Assembly (NCBI GenBank): GCA_001839685.1
Contig: MLAK01000727.1
Coordinates: 124,001-188,000, forward strand
Source: Tritrichomonas foetus
Lineage: Eukaryota > Parabasalia > Tritrichomonadida > Tritrichomonadidae
Length of the DNA stretch: 64,000 nucleotides
Direction: 5' to 3'
Made by a program: the position numbers and the translations under genes. The stretch's first letter is position 1. Each line of letters starts with the position of its first letter. This document shows, one piece after another, positions 20,158-30,682 of this stretch. Under the pieces are notes generated by a model. It saw nothing but the letters and a program-made list of their open reading frames with translations. It was not told where the DNA came from and made no database searches.

Positions 20158-20739
20158 TTTTTTTAGAGAGCAAAGAAATACAATACCATATTTGAATGTT
20201 TGTATAAATAAAGAATTGTAAGTTGTTTCTTATATTTTCATTTATATTTCATTCATAATTTATTGTTTATATTGAAAAACTAAATAATATGACAATCTTG
20301 AGAAATGATGACACCTGGGTGGGAATTCTCTCGAAGAGTCATGAAAATAATTACATAAATTGTAAAGGAAATATATATTTATTGAATGTTTATGATGTTT
20401 GCAAAATATTCTGATGATAAAATGCCAAGCAATATATATTGTTTTAATATAAAGAGTGCTTAAGAGTCTCATCAATTTCCATCACATATTCCATACCCCA
20501 TCGCAGAATCACTTCCATCAATTCTGACATAAATCCCTCAAATTTGAAACAATACTCAACTACCTCTTCAGCACACTCTATAATGCGACTATATACTCTC
20601 TAATGTATGTGAATAGAAAGTGCTATAATATCTTCCATAAAAAGGTAAACATCATTTGTAAAAATAAGTGTAATCAAGAAATGAAAAGGAATATAAAAAT
20701 AATTCAAACAAACAAAAATAATTTACAAAATATTCCGGA
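20158..20739. other. Convergent 3' spacer
   Basis: A 582-bp AT-rich spacer between SmB and the next membrane protein gene. No gene, RNA or tandem repeat is visible. Confidence 0.45.
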
Positions 20740-22416
20740 TTACATTACAATAATATCGAAAAAGTTATCTCCATTGCCAATGATTGCAAAAGGATCATTT
20801 ATAACTTCAAAAGAAGTAAAGATTTCAGTAATGACTAAAAGTGTATCATTTTCATCAGTTTTTTCTTCATTATTTAAACCTGATATTGTCTTCAGCATAA
20901 TTCCAAAATCGTTAGAATAAACAATTGCAAGGTCACCATTAGGCAAGAAGGCAGCTTTTGCAAGATTAGATTGGATTTCTGCAATTAGTGTTTTGGTGTC
21001 GTCTTTTTCTAATTTCCAAAATGTATAATTTCCGCTTACATTGTTATAGCAGGTGACAACAATAGTATTTTTACCATATATTACTATGTCTATTGGATTA
21101 TTGAATGATGAATTTTCGCTTTCGTTCACATCAGATGCGACTGCAATTTTATTTCCAAAAATCCGTTCCGATACAAAATGCCCTATTGATTGTGGAGAGA
21201 ATTCTATTTCATATTCGGGGGAAGAGGGGTCCGCATATATATCTGGAATTAAAAATGTTTTGCTATCAGTCGAATACATCAATGATTTGTTTACCATTAA
21301 TGAGACTGATTTATAATCAGTTAAATTGAAAACTGTTTTCATTGTTGAGTAATTAAAAGCAATAATTGTAGAAATTTTTTCATTTTTATTTTCATCTAAA
21401 ATTTTGTTGTTATTTTGACCATAAAACTGGCTAGTAGTTCCTTCTATGATTATAGCATATTCAAATTGACTAGAATCGAAATTAACAAATCTTAATTTGT
21501 CAATTGTTGAATTTATCAAAGTTGAAATATTTTCAACCAATGTTTTTTCAAAATTATAATTCCTGACAATTAAATTATCATGATCAAGGACGACAAGACT
21601 TCCTTCAAAGTATCCATAAGCATTTCCTGTATTTTTATGTTCTTCATCGCCAAAAATCAAGTTTTCAAGTTGATCACATTGTAAAGGATTTATTTCAGAT
21701 TCTGTTCCATTTTCGGAAATATATTTTTTTCCATGGGAGCTAAAGTGAAAACGATTGCCAACAGAAATTTCAGATGTTAAAAAGGAATCACCTATTGGAA
21801 TAAGAGTGTGATTTGAAAATCCTATTGTTTTTAGAAGATTCACAGAACCTTGAAAAATTGCGTCTTGAAAAAGTAAATTGTTTGTTTGAAGAATTTCGAA
21901 ATATCCATAATCTAAGCCAATTGTTCCATTTGGATAGAAAGTGAAGCAATCAGGAAAGTTCACAAAAGGGGTATCCTCAGTTATTAAAATGTTATGAAAT
22001 GATTTAAAATCACCATCTGACAAACTTCCAACATTTGTGTGAATACTTTCTAAGTTTAGAGTATTGTTATATTTCGGACCTGTAAGATCAATGTCAGTTC
22101 TAGAATGATTGTAAATATAATATACACGTGATAGCATAAATATAAGGAATGGAACTAATAAAAAAAGTGTGATTAAAGAAACATTGATCTTATCTGACAT
22201 AAGCAATTTGGACTTTTTCTCAACTTTAGCAATATGATCATGAATAGTATCAGTTTCCTCATCATTATTAATCTTTTTTTGAGGTTCTTTGATTGGTTCA
22301 TGAAAATTATTATTTATTTTGAGTTGATCAAGATGAGGCCTTTTGGCAGACTTTTTCTGATCAAAACACTTTTCGATATTAGTAAAGGAATATTTTCCTT
22401 CGCTATGACGACTCAT
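20740..22416 (-). CDS. Type II glycosylated membrane protein, unknown function
   Basis: The 558-residue protein has a 78-residue charged cytoplasmic N-terminus, a membrane segment at about 79-98 (VSLITLFLLVPFLIFMLSRV) and a 450-residue ectodomain. More than a dozen N-glycosylation sequons (for example NGT, NHT, NIS, NLT, NYT, NDT) lie in the ectodomain, which supports a lumenal or surface position. Repeated short beta-rich blocks such as GYFEGSLVVLDHDNLIVRN and LPNGDLAIVYSN suggest a propeller-like fold, but no family is recognised. It may be a surface or secretory-pathway protein. Confidence 0.65.
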   Translation of the reverse strand: MSRHSEGKYSFTNIEKCFDQKKSAKRPHLDQLKINNNFHEPIKEPQKKINNDEETDTIHDHIAKVEKKSKLLMSDKINVSLITLFLLVPFLIFMLSRVYYIYNHSRTDIDLTGPKYNNTLNLESIHTNVGSLSDGDFKSFHNILITEDTPFVNFPDCFTFYPNGTIGLDYGYFEILQTNNLLFQDAIFQGSVNLLKTIGFSNHTLIPIGDSFLTSEISVGNRFHFSSHGKKYISENGTESEINPLQCDQLENLIFGDEEHKNTGNAYGYFEGSLVVLDHDNLIVRNYNFEKTLVENISTLINSTIDKLRFVNFDSSQFEYAIIIEGTTSQFYGQNNNKILDENKNEKISTIIAFNYSTMKTVFNLTDYKSVSLMVNKSLMYSTDSKTFLIPDIYADPSSPEYEIEFSPQSIGHFVSERIFGNKIAVASDVNESENSSFNNPIDIVIYGKNTIVVTCYNNVSGNYTFWKLEKDDTKTLIAEIQSNLAKAAFLPNGDLAIVYSNDFGIMLKTISGLNNEEKTDENDTLLVITEIFTSFEVINDPFAIIGNGDNFFDIIVM

Positions 22417-22421
22417 TGTGA
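22417..22421 (-). promoter_or_regulatory. Candidate Inr abutting start codon
   Basis: On the minus strand TCACA directly precedes the ATG at 22416, within CTTCACAATG. If used, the leader would be about three bases. Confidence 0.4.
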
Positions 22422-22549
22422 AGGTGCTCTTGGAACGACGAAAATACTAAGGTGAATAAAGGGTCAATATTTGCTGACAATTTACTGAACAAATTAAAAC
22501 TCAAAAAGTGATTCATGACAATTTCGGTTTTATTCAAAGTGAGTGATTA

Positions 22550-22962
22550 ATGATCCTTATCAGTTTTCTTCATATTTTGGTGAGTGCTAAATATACTGAC
22601 CAATATGTGAAAAAAGAAATGATAGCGTTTATTGCTAATACTATTAAAGATGAACTGAAAAAATCAATTCATGAGCAAAATCTAAAACTTCGAATGCACC
22701 ATAAAGTAATGGACACAATTGATCCAAAAAAATAGATGGAAGAGAACCAGAAACTCTCACTGAATTGAGAATGAAAGAACAAGAATTAAAGTCAAAATTG
22801 AATTTACTCAAAAATTATCAAAAAAGGAAAGAAAGAAAGTTTGCAAAAATGATGAAAAGAAGAGAAACACTTCAAAAATTATCTGAATACCGTCCAAATC
22901 TAGCTTATCCCCAAATTCAATTTCCTTATCAACAATTCCAGCAAATGTATCCAATACAATAG
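22550..22962 (+). pseudogene. Small secreted or membrane coiled-coil gene with frameshift
   Basis: Two frames join into one gene-like unit. The first (22550-22735) starts with a signal-like MILISFLHILVSAKYTDQ and continues as a charged helix up to IDPKK. The second (open through 22962) continues with IDGREPETLTELRMKEQELK, then KNYQKRKERKFAKMMKR, and a Gln/Tyr/Pro-rich end. They meet at a run of seven A (22726-22732); eight would keep the frame open for about 137 residues. So this is either a fresh homopolymer mutation or a sequencing error. No family is recognised. Confidence 0.45.
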
Positions 22963-23664
22963 AATATCAGCAATATTGATAAAAGCGAATCATTAAATAC
23001 AAAATCGATTTCAGTTAAGCATTTATTGTTTGTGATAAATTATTCGTGAAGATTGATGGAAATAGCCTGAAAGCAGTTTTATTATCTGGCGGTTATTAAT
23101 TCTAAATTATTAATAGATTTTTATGAAAATCTCCAATATAAAAGTTTTAGATTTTTGTAAATCATTATCCATCGCATTTTTTATGATTATTATAACTTTT
23201 TCATCATGGCTTTATCTTTTTCTAAGTTTGTTAATTATTTTGAATATAACAAAAATTAAAATATAACAGTTTGTGTGAATGAATATTCGATATCACTTTT
23301 AACATCAAAATCACTTCTAGTAAAACTAACGGTACTATCATGCATTTGAATAACAAAAGGTATGTCTCAATGCTCTTATTTTACTAGAATAGGATTGATT
23401 GAGATTGATTGATCTTCACCAAAACAAACTAAATTCAATATATTCAAAACTTTTTCTATTTAAATCATTGAATGATTGTAATTATCTGAAATTATTGAAT
23501 TCGTTCAACTACCAGTTTCATTTCAAAACGATGAAATAAATTCAAAGAAAGCAATGATATGCCATTTCTAATTTTGAATAGAAAAATCCCATTATGTTGA
23601 ACTTTTCAAAAGAAAAATAATTTCCTAAGTTATCAAAATCGAAAGCGATTCATCATCACAAAAA
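22963..23664. other. Intergenic spacer upstream of DMXL-like gene
   Basis: A 700-bp AT-rich spacer with no visible gene. The Inr candidate of the next gene lies at its end. Confidence 0.45.
23656..23660 (+). promoter_or_regulatory. Inr of DMXL/Rav1-like gene
   Basis: TCACA with the expected +1 A at 23658 lies 7 nt before the ATG at 23665, a normal trichomonad spacing. Confidence 0.55.
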
Positions 23665-26600
23665 ATGCTTCTTACTTCCCCACACGATTTAGATGTTACC
23701 GATTCACTTGGATTTAGCTACCCTCTAAATTATGAATATCCAAATTCGATCACTTTTTCAGGCGTACAGTCCGGTCTTCTCGTCGCTTATGGATCAGATA
23801 ATTTAATCGTTGTTCTAATCGAAGGAAAGCATATCACAGCCATTTTGAAAGGACATGAACATACTGTTTGCTCAGTCTCGTTCGATGTTCGTGGCCCGCA
23901 CATTGTTTCATGCGATATTTCGGCTATGTGCTATTTTTGGTATTATCAAGATTCGAAATGGCAAAACACAGGAAGTGTTCAACTGATGTCGCCTTTTACA
24001 TCAGCTTCTTGGTATTCAGCCCGCAGAGAATTTTGCATATCATGTAAAGAGGGATTATTCAAAATTAATTTAATTGACATCAAAAACTTCAAAGAGCAAT
24101 CTCAAAGACTTTGTAAACAATCATGTTTTTGTACATTCAATTTTGATGGAACACTTTTAGCTTCACATAATAAGAAAACAACTGTCTCAATTTTTATGTT
24201 TACATCAAATCCATATTTGACACAAGTTGTCAGGCATCCTTCGCCAGTAGTTTCTTTGGATTTCCATCCAAGTCTTCCAGCATTTTTGACTATAACGAAA
24301 GATAACGTTTTAAGGATTTGGAGACAATCAGTTTTATCAACATTTGCTTGCACATCTGCTTTAAAAGTTCCATTTTTAGGATATTTTGTACGTCAGCCAA
24401 CATTTTTTTCTGAAAATTCTATGTTTGGTCCAACAAAGCCTGCAAAAATCAGATTTTTGTCGAATTCAACAACTGAAAAAATTGATCCTTTATTGGTTGA
24501 TGAAAATGGCAGAATTTTATTCAAGAAAAATAACCCATTCATTAATATGAAAGAAGAAAAAGATTTTGGCTTTCGTGCTGTTTATAAAACCAATTTAGGA
24601 ACAGAATCGATTGTTGTAAACAAAAATAAAATCACAATTTACACAAAACAATCAAAACGTGTTTTTTATTTACATACTGCTGATATTAAAGATACAGAAT
24701 TTGCAGAAGACAGCTTTTGGCTTTATACTTTAGATAAAATCAATACTTTAATCATTTGGCCCATTTTTAATCCTTATCAAGAATCACAACTAATCAGTGA
24801 AAATGCAAAACTCGCTGTTTGGAAGAATTCGAATAATTTAATATATTTGGAAGAATCTAAATTAAAGAATTACGATGCACAGAATAAAGTATATTCCGAT
24901 TTCGAATTTCCAGACTTAGAAAATTGTATGAAGCTTTTTTCAAACAATGGTGAAATATACGCAATAACAAAAGAAAAAGTGATTTCTAAAGAAAAATCAA
25001 TTGAAATTAATGAATTTTCTCATTTGGGAATTTCTAAGCCATATAATAATCAATTCATTATTGCTTTTGGTAATGAAAATACAAATCAAATTAATGTTCT
25101 TCTTTGTCCATCAATGACTCAAATTAATTGTGAAAATCGAAGTGGAGACATCAAAGCAATTGGTGTAGTTTCATTAGTTATGTTTACTGTAATGACTGAT
25201 GAACACTTAGAATTTTGGAGTTATCGAAATGAAAGGTTTGAATGTGTGAATAAAATTTTTTTGGCTGGAATGAAAGGTTTGTATTGTGATTCTACTTCAA
25301 TTGGTGGACGAATCATATGCTTTAATGATACTCGTTTATTTTCAATCGACAATGGAGTAGTTCCACTCTATCAATCACCTGATATCACCAATGTTACGGT
25401 TTCTTCGGTTGGTCACATAGTAGTATTCACTGGAAAACACTTTCATGTATTCCCTTCATGGTGCATCACCAAACATTATAATGACATTTCGAATGATCGA
25501 TCAAAAGACGAACACAAAGATAAAACTGACAAGAATGACTCAAAAACTGATCCTAATAACGAAACAGCAAATAAAGAAGTTATTAATAAAGAAGAAATGA
25601 TTTTAATGATGTTGAAGAAAGCAGAACAAACTACAATGATTGGTCAATTGCCACCAGATATTAAATATTTAATTAAATTAACTGAGCAATCGCCAATTAA
25701 TTATATGATTTCTCCATTAACATATGCTAATCCACCAGAAGGAATAGTTCATACTGTACAAGCTACTTTGTTTCATTTATTGGAATGTAGAAATATCAAT
25801 AATTTAGCAAACTGTACGCCAGAACAAATTCCAGCAATTCCAAATCAATATACAATTCCAACTGCACTTTCTTTCCCTGATGATTTTCATAATCAAGAAT
25901 ATAAAGGCTTAATATATCAATTAACTCAAATTAAAGAAGATATTGATATGTTTGGCTATCGATATCTTTTAGCAATTAAAGAAAATGCATGGCCTCCTTC
26001 ATATTTTGCACTTTGGCTTTCATTTTCACAAAAGCAATCACAAGTAGTTGAACATCTTTCGACCTACATTGATACAAATATGCTTTCGAAATTTTATATA
26101 CCTGCTTCAATTCATCAACATTCTGTGCTTGTTTCTCTCGTTCAACATGCATTACAAAACATGTGGGTAGCTGTCCAAAAAGTTGAAAATGTTGCAATAT
26201 TATATGCAGCTCTGGGACAAACGCAAGCAATTGCAAAACTATTCAGTGCTATTAATGAAGATCAAAAAAGTGATTTCTTTAACAAAAACTTCAAAATCGA
26301 GCGATTTCGAAAAAGTGCAATTAAAAATGCTTATTCTTCATTATCACATGGAAATTTTGAAATGGCAGCAACTTTATTCTTTGTTGCTGGTGATATAAAG
26401 CTTTGCATAAATGTAATTACCACTAAATTGAGAGATCCGATGCTTGCATTGCTTGTTCTTCGTTTACTAACAAAATCCAATTTTAATTCTGAACTGATGC
26501 AAGAATTCCTTACGACTGTTGACTGGAACGACGATCATATTCCAGTATTAATTTCTAACTTAATTAAAGATGACAATGTTCCAAATCTTTTAGAAAATAT

Positions 26601-29178
26601 GCTTCTCGATAAAGTTACGGTAAAAAATATTACTGCATTTGGTGATCGAAGAATTACTCTTTTCGAATTGTATTATAATATTACAAAGAAAAAAGATATT
26701 GTTGCTAGACTAACGATGAATTTAAATCAAGATGGTTTAGCACCTTTATCAAATTATATTTATGGGCTGATAGAATGCCCATTTGAAACATTTCGTGCAA
26801 TTGATCCTTTGGATACACAAATCGATGAAATTATTCAAAAAGAAGAATCAGAGGGTGATGAACCCGCTATTTCCATTGATGAAATAACAGCTGATTTAAA
26901 GATCGAACAGGTTAAAACATTTGATTTCGGTGGAGGTGGAGATGACTGGGATGAAGATGACATTGATGATGAATGGAGTGATGAAAGTGATGAAGAAAAT
27001 AATTCTGAAGCAGAAAATATTGAAGAAAAGGCCCAAAGTGAAGAAGTAATTGATGAAAACAATGAATCAAGTAAAGAAAAAGAAACAAATAATACACAAG
27101 AAGTTATTGAGCCTAAAGAAACTGATATATTTGAAGTATTTTTGAATAATTTAACTTGTTCACTCTGTAGTTTCTTTGATGGAGGTAGAAAAGATGAAAA
27201 TGCGGGTGAATTTGCAATGCGTGCTTCATCAATTGCGAATGCTGCAAGTTTACTAAGTGAAGAAAGAAGACATATTTTGCTCAGTCTTGTCTCATATTTC
27301 ATTGATAGTTGCACAAATTTGTTCTTGGATTCTGCTACAATTCCAATTACACCGCAAAAACTCTTTGATACAGTCTTACGCTTCTTTAATGTAATCAAGA
27401 AAACCAATAAAACAAATGAAGCCACAGTACATACATCAAATGATAATAGCACTATTAGTCATGATAATGAGCCAAAAGAAACTGGAAATGGCGAAAATAA
27501 AGCAAATAATGAGGAAAATAATGGAGAAATTGGGAACAATAACGAAAATGTACGTGAAAAAGTCGAAAACAAAAATGAGAATGTTAAAAATGTTGAAGAA
27601 AGTATTGAAAAAACAAATGAAGAAGTTGATGATGATCAAATTGATTTGAAAACTATACTTAAATACCATAATACAGAATTTATTCATAGTGTCTACAATG
27701 GTTCTATTGTGGTTTCACTGTGGACTTATTGTCAAAAATTGCTTGTTCAACTGCTTGATGAAACTGTGAAACCTGAATTCATAATTGGTGAAAGTAAAAT
27801 TTCTGAAGCTCGTTCATTTTTCGATGTTGATATTGCATCACCACGTTTTCCAGACTCATTACCGGAACTTCTTACTCGCTATACATGTCAGAACTCTTTT
27901 CAAGCCGCTTCACTTGAACGCGAACGTCATTTAATCATGCTTTTAATTTTTGAACAAATTTTTAAGATTAATCAAAGATTTTCACCAAACTATAATGATC
28001 AATTTCTATCAATTTTATTTAAGAGGCAAGATTCAATGCAGCGAACACTTCTATTTTATGAAATAGTTCTTGGATCACCAAAATTTATACCACCACCATC
28101 AGATGTTGCATTTCATCACCCACTGAAATCATCATTCAGATCACCAATGAAATCACATGAACAAAGCGAGTATATTGATCATTTATCACGTTTAATTGAT
28201 AATGAATATAATGAAAATGTCTTGGTTTTACAAAAACTACAAGAAAAATCCCTACAGAGGCAACCTTATCCAGCAATTTTTAGAAATGGAGAGCTCACTA
28301 TAAATGATAAAACTGAAATCAAACTTAAACATTCACGAATTCAATCTATTGCATTTATGCCACTTAATAAAAAGTTGTTAATTGCAGCCACAGATTCTCA
28401 GTTAATAAAAATTGATATTACCTCACAATCAAATCCGATTTTCTCAGGATTTGATGAATTGCATGGCGATGTCTTCTGTGTACTATCGCATCCCGATTAT
28501 AACTTGTTTGCTGCATTAACACCAACTAATATTCTCATTTTTGATTATCAACAAAATGCTCCAATTTTTAATGTTCCTTCGTTAAATTCATCATCCAAAA
28601 TTGTTTGTGCTGCATTTTCACCAAATGGTAAAAAGTTGGCAGTGTGTACTTCAATTTTAGATATTTTCTCATTTGATAATTGTAACTTGGATAATAATCC
28701 AACAATTTCTCGTGATATGAAAACATCAATTTCTGCTGTTGAATGGATAAATTCAGATACCTCATTGGCTGTTGCTATAAATAATTCTATTGTTATTGTA
28801 AACACATTAACCAAGTTTAATCAACCAATTGATGTTAAAAAAGAATGGGGAAATGTGATTTCTCTTTCTGCAAACATTCGTCGTGCGAAACTTGTGTTTG
28901 GTACAAAGAATGGATATTGTGTAATCACTGATATGAAACATAATTTTGAACCAAATTGTATCATTACATTATGTGTGCCTATTGTATCAATCAGTAATTT
29001 ACATGAATTATGTGTTGTTGGAACTGAACATGGTGATGTTGTGGTTTTATCTACAGCAAAACCCAAAGAAAGCCATCAATTTGAAACAGATTTTAAGATA
29101 AGCAATGTAATCATTTCTGAAGATATGTTTATGGCTGCTGGTGATTCATCATCACTCGCAGTTTGGAATTCTTGTTAA
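23665..29178 (+). CDS. DMXL / Rav1 (rabconnectin-3 alpha) homologue
   Basis: The 1837-residue protein matches the Rav1/DMXL architecture, the scaffold of the RAVE complex that reassembles the V-ATPase on endomembranes. Residues 1 to about 640 form WD40 propellers (LKGHEHTVCSVSFD near 55). The diagnostic Rav1 helical block lies at about 770-930, with ENAWPPSYFALWLSF, VENVAILYAALGQTQAIAKL and KNAYSSLSHGNFEMAATLFF, then VAGDIKLCINV. A very acidic stretch (about 1050-1140) holds DDWDEDDIDDEWSDE. A C-terminal propeller follows at about 1550-1837, as in metazoan DMXL and unlike the shorter yeast Rav1. No intron interrupts the 5.5-kb frame. A Lys/Glu/Asn-rich linker at 1250-1320 is lineage-specific filler. 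Confidence 0.88.
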   Translation: MLLTSPHDLDVTDSLGFSYPLNYEYPNSITFSGVQSGLLVAYGSDNLIVVLIEGKHITAILKGHEHTVCSVSFDVRGPHIVSCDISAMCYFWYYQDSKWQNTGSVQLMSPFTSASWYSARREFCISCKEGLFKINLIDIKNFKEQSQRLCKQSCFCTFNFDGTLLASHNKKTTVSIFMFTSNPYLTQVVRHPSPVVSLDFHPSLPAFLTITKDNVLRIWRQSVLSTFACTSALKVPFLGYFVRQPTFFSENSMFGPTKPAKIRFLSNSTTEKIDPLLVDENGRILFKKNNPFINMKEEKDFGFRAVYKTNLGTESIVVNKNKITIYTKQSKRVFYLHTADIKDTEFAEDSFWLYTLDKINTLIIWPIFNPYQESQLISENAKLAVWKNSNNLIYLEESKLKNYDAQNKVYSDFEFPDLENCMKLFSNNGEIYAITKEKVISKEKSIEINEFSHLGISKPYNNQFIIAFGNENTNQINVLLCPSMTQINCENRSGDIKAIGVVSLVMFTVMTDEHLEFWSYRNERFECVNKIFLAGMKGLYCDSTSIGGRIICFNDTRLFSIDNGVVPLYQSPDITNVTVSSVGHIVVFTGKHFHVFPSWCITKHYNDISNDRSKDEHKDKTDKNDSKTDPNNETANKEVINKEEMILMMLKKAEQTTMIGQLPPDIKYLIKLTEQSPINYMISPLTYANPPEGIVHTVQATLFHLLECRNINNLANCTPEQIPAIPNQYTIPTALSFPDDFHNQEYKGLIYQLTQIKEDIDMFGYRYLLAIKENAWPPSYFALWLSFSQKQSQVVEHLSTYIDTNMLSKFYIPASIHQHSVLVSLVQHALQNMWVAVQKVENVAILYAALGQTQAIAKLFSAINEDQKSDFFNKNFKIERFRKSAIKNAYSSLSHGNFEMAATLFFVAGDIKLCINVITTKLRDPMLALLVLRLLTKSNFNSELMQEFLTTVDWNDDHIPVLISNLIKDDNVPNLLENMLLDKVTVKNITAFGDRRITLFELYYNITKKKDIVARLTMNLNQDGLAPLSNYIYGLIECPFETFRAIDPLDTQIDEIIQKEESEGDEPAISIDEITADLKIEQVKTFDFGGGGDDWDEDDIDDEWSDESDEENNSEAENIEEKAQSEEVIDENNESSKEKETNNTQEVIEPKETDIFEVFLNNLTCSLCSFFDGGRKDENAGEFAMRASSIANAASLLSEERRHILLSLVSYFIDSCTNLFLDSATIPITPQKLFDTVLRFFNVIKKTNKTNEATVHTSNDNSTISHDNEPKETGNGENKANNEENNGEIGNNNENVREKVENKNENVKNVEESIEKTNEEVDDDQIDLKTILKYHNTEFIHSVYNGSIVVSLWTYCQKLLVQLLDETVKPEFIIGESKISEARSFFDVDIASPRFPDSLPELLTRYTCQNSFQAASLERERHLIMLLIFEQIFKINQRFSPNYNDQFLSILFKRQDSMQRTLLFYEIVLGSPKFIPPPSDVAFHHPLKSSFRSPMKSHEQSEYIDHLSRLIDNEYNENVLVLQKLQEKSLQRQPYPAIFRNGELTINDKTEIKLKHSRIQSIAFMPLNKKLLIAATDSQLIKIDITSQSNPIFSGFDELHGDVFCVLSHPDYNLFAALTPTNILIFDYQQNAPIFNVPSLNSSSKIVCAAFSPNGKKLAVCTSILDIFSFDNCNLDNNPTISRDMKTSISAVEWINSDTSLAVAINNSIVIVNTLTKFNQPIDVKKEWGNVISLSANIRRAKLVFGTKNGYCVITDMKHNFEPNCIITLCVPIVSISNLHELCVVGTEHGDVVVLSTAKPKESHQFETDFKISNVIISEDMFMAAGDSSSLAVWNSC

Positions 29179-29301
29179 GTTAAATGAAATATGAGTTTTA
29201 CAAATTCGCTTGAATACTGTATATCATGTATTAAGAAAATAGAGAAAAAAAATTATGTAAAATATATCTATCTACGATCTCTTTTAATTGTTATTAAATT
29301 T

Positions 29302-29478
29302 TTATAGTTGTTCTTTTTGAGATTCTTCAATCATTGAAGAGGATTCATTCTTTGAAGATGATTCATTCTTTGAAGAGAATTCACTCTTTGAATATGATTC
29401 ATTCTTTGAAGATAATTCATTCTTTGAAGATAATTCAATCTTTGAAGATAATTCATTCTTCTTTGGAAATAATTTCAT
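29302..29478 (-). CDS. Possible 58-residue hexapeptide-repeat peptide
   Basis: A frame of 58 codons opens with ATG at 29478 and ends with TAA at 29302. The product is a run of near-perfect hexapeptides, KNELSS, KIELSS, KNESYS, KSEFSS and KNESSS, ended by MIEESQKEQL. It is the translation of the 18-bp minisatellite, whose period is a multiple of three. It could be a true small gene 3' of the cyclin, or part of a transcript 3' UTR. No signal peptide or promoter is convincing. Confidence 0.25.
   Translation of the reverse strand: MKLFPKKNELSSKIELSSKNELSSKNESYSKSEFSSKNESSSKNESSSMIEESQKEQL
29342..29449. repeat. 18-bp minisatellite, six units
   Basis: Six 18-bp units, consensus GATTCATTCTTTGAAGAT, run in exact register with partial copies on both sides. 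Most changes are transitions or single G/A changes. Confidence 0.9.
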
Positions 29479-29578
29479 CTTAGATTTTTCTGAAATTACT
29501 AATTTTGGTGGATTAGAAAAATGTTGAAGAATAGACAGAATAAAAACTCGACAAAAAGAATTAAAAATATAATATTAT

Positions 29579-30682
29579 TTAACAAAAAAGTTTTGCCAGG
29601 CTTCGAAGCAAATCGGAACCAAGGCTAATACTTTTCAATAAATTGGCACCACCATTTGAAACACCGTCGATTTTATTTTTTCCAAATTTACGGAAAATAA
29701 AACTTTTCTCTCTTGCAGCAACAACTTTTCCTGCATGAAGAATCAAAGTAAAGCATCTTGCAACATCTTCCCATTTAAAATTCTGACCAAAATTTCCAAG
29801 AGATCTGATTTTTTCACCCTCGCCAAAGGCAAGGCACGCTGCTGCAATTGAGCAAAAAGCCACAACTGATGGACGATAGCAGCTCACCTCACAGAACAAA
29901 AGGGTTGATCCGCACAAAAATGATGCAAGAAATTCTATTTTTTCATTTGCATCAATTGCTTTCAAAAATCTCTTTAAGAAAAAGTGGGGAGTGACTGTAT
30001 GGATTTTATAATTCACCCCCATTAAAATATCTGCTTCTGCTTTGATGAAATCTTGACGCGAGAATTTTTCATGGATGCATTTGCGAAGAGGCTCGAGCGA
30101 ATCTTCTGAATGAAGCTCGACTTTTGCGGAAATCCACATGCAGCAACTGCAGATTAATTGAAGTTGTTCAAATGGAACGTTTACATTTGATAAGTATCTG
30201 TCAAAAAGTGAAATGCATTGAAATAAAGCTTCTGTTGTTGATGGATAAAAGAAACTTAAGTTGAAAAGCCAGTCGCCAAGCATCATTCTATGTTCGCGAA
30301 TTTTATTTCCTTGAGTTTTTTCGATTGAGCCCGGTTCAACAACGTATTCTGGCTCTTCGTTATGTAGAATTTGAGCTATAACGTCCACGTATAATGAAGC
30401 ATCGTGTGGGTCACCCCTTGATTGTACTTCGAAATTGGGGTTGACTTCGATATGTGGAAATTCGATTTCTTCTTCCTCTTCATCGTCATCACTACTATCT
30501 ATGAATGGATCGCTGTAATCACTATCATCATCAATATGATGTGTAGATTCGTTAAATAAATTTGGACGAGAGTCACCAAAGCTCCTCGAAGAATCATCTT
30601 GTGCACCATTCGAACACTTCCCTTCGCTGATGTCGTTCCCTGTAAATATGTCTTCGCTGCGACATTGACGAAGATGGCGCAT
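29579..30682 (-). CDS. A/B-type cyclin
   Basis: The 367-residue protein has an acidic, Ser/Asp-rich N-terminus (45-75) and a cyclin box from about 97 to 330. The signature is IREHRMMLGDWLFNLSFFY (R132 and D137 equal the MRxILVDWL Arg and Asp), then LFDRYLS and SAKVELHSED with the CDK-contacting Lys. The second fold, from GVNYKIHTVTPHFFLKRFL, matches the start of the cyclin C domain. It should bind and activate a CDK; stage specificity cannot be told. No classic RxxL destruction box is obvious near the N-terminus. TCATTTA on the coding strand at 30697-30691 is a candidate Inr 9-15 nt before the ATG. Confidence 0.85.
   Translation of the reverse strand: MRHLRQCRSEDIFTGNDISEGKCSNGAQDDSSRSFGDSRPNLFNESTHHIDDDSDYSDPFIDSSDDDEEEEEIEFPHIEVNPNFEVQSRGDPHDASLYVDVIAQILHNEEPEYVVEPGSIEKTQGNKIREHRMMLGDWLFNLSFFYPSTTEALFQCISLFDRYLSNVNVPFEQLQLICSCCMWISAKVELHSEDSLEPLRKCIHEKFSRQDFIKAEADILMGVNYKIHTVTPHFFLKRFLKAIDANEKIEFLASFLCGSTLLFCEVSCYRPSVVAFCSIAAACLAFGEGEKIRSLGNFGQNFKWEDVARCFTLILHAGKVVAAREKSFIFRKFGKNKIDGVSNGGANLLKSISLGSDLLRSLAKLFC

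Larger units (their letters stand above)
29179..29578. other. Convergent 3' spacer with minisatellite
   Basis: The 400-bp spacer between DMXL-like and cyclin genes is mostly occupied by an 18-bp tandem repeat and a short repeat-encoded frame on the minus strand. Confidence 0.6.

Noticed and set aside
26835..27452. 205-codon minus-strand frame, Ser/Leu-rich
   Set aside because: It is antisense to the acidic low-complexity part of the DMXL-like gene; GAA/GAT-rich coding sequence gives long TTC/ATC antisense frames.
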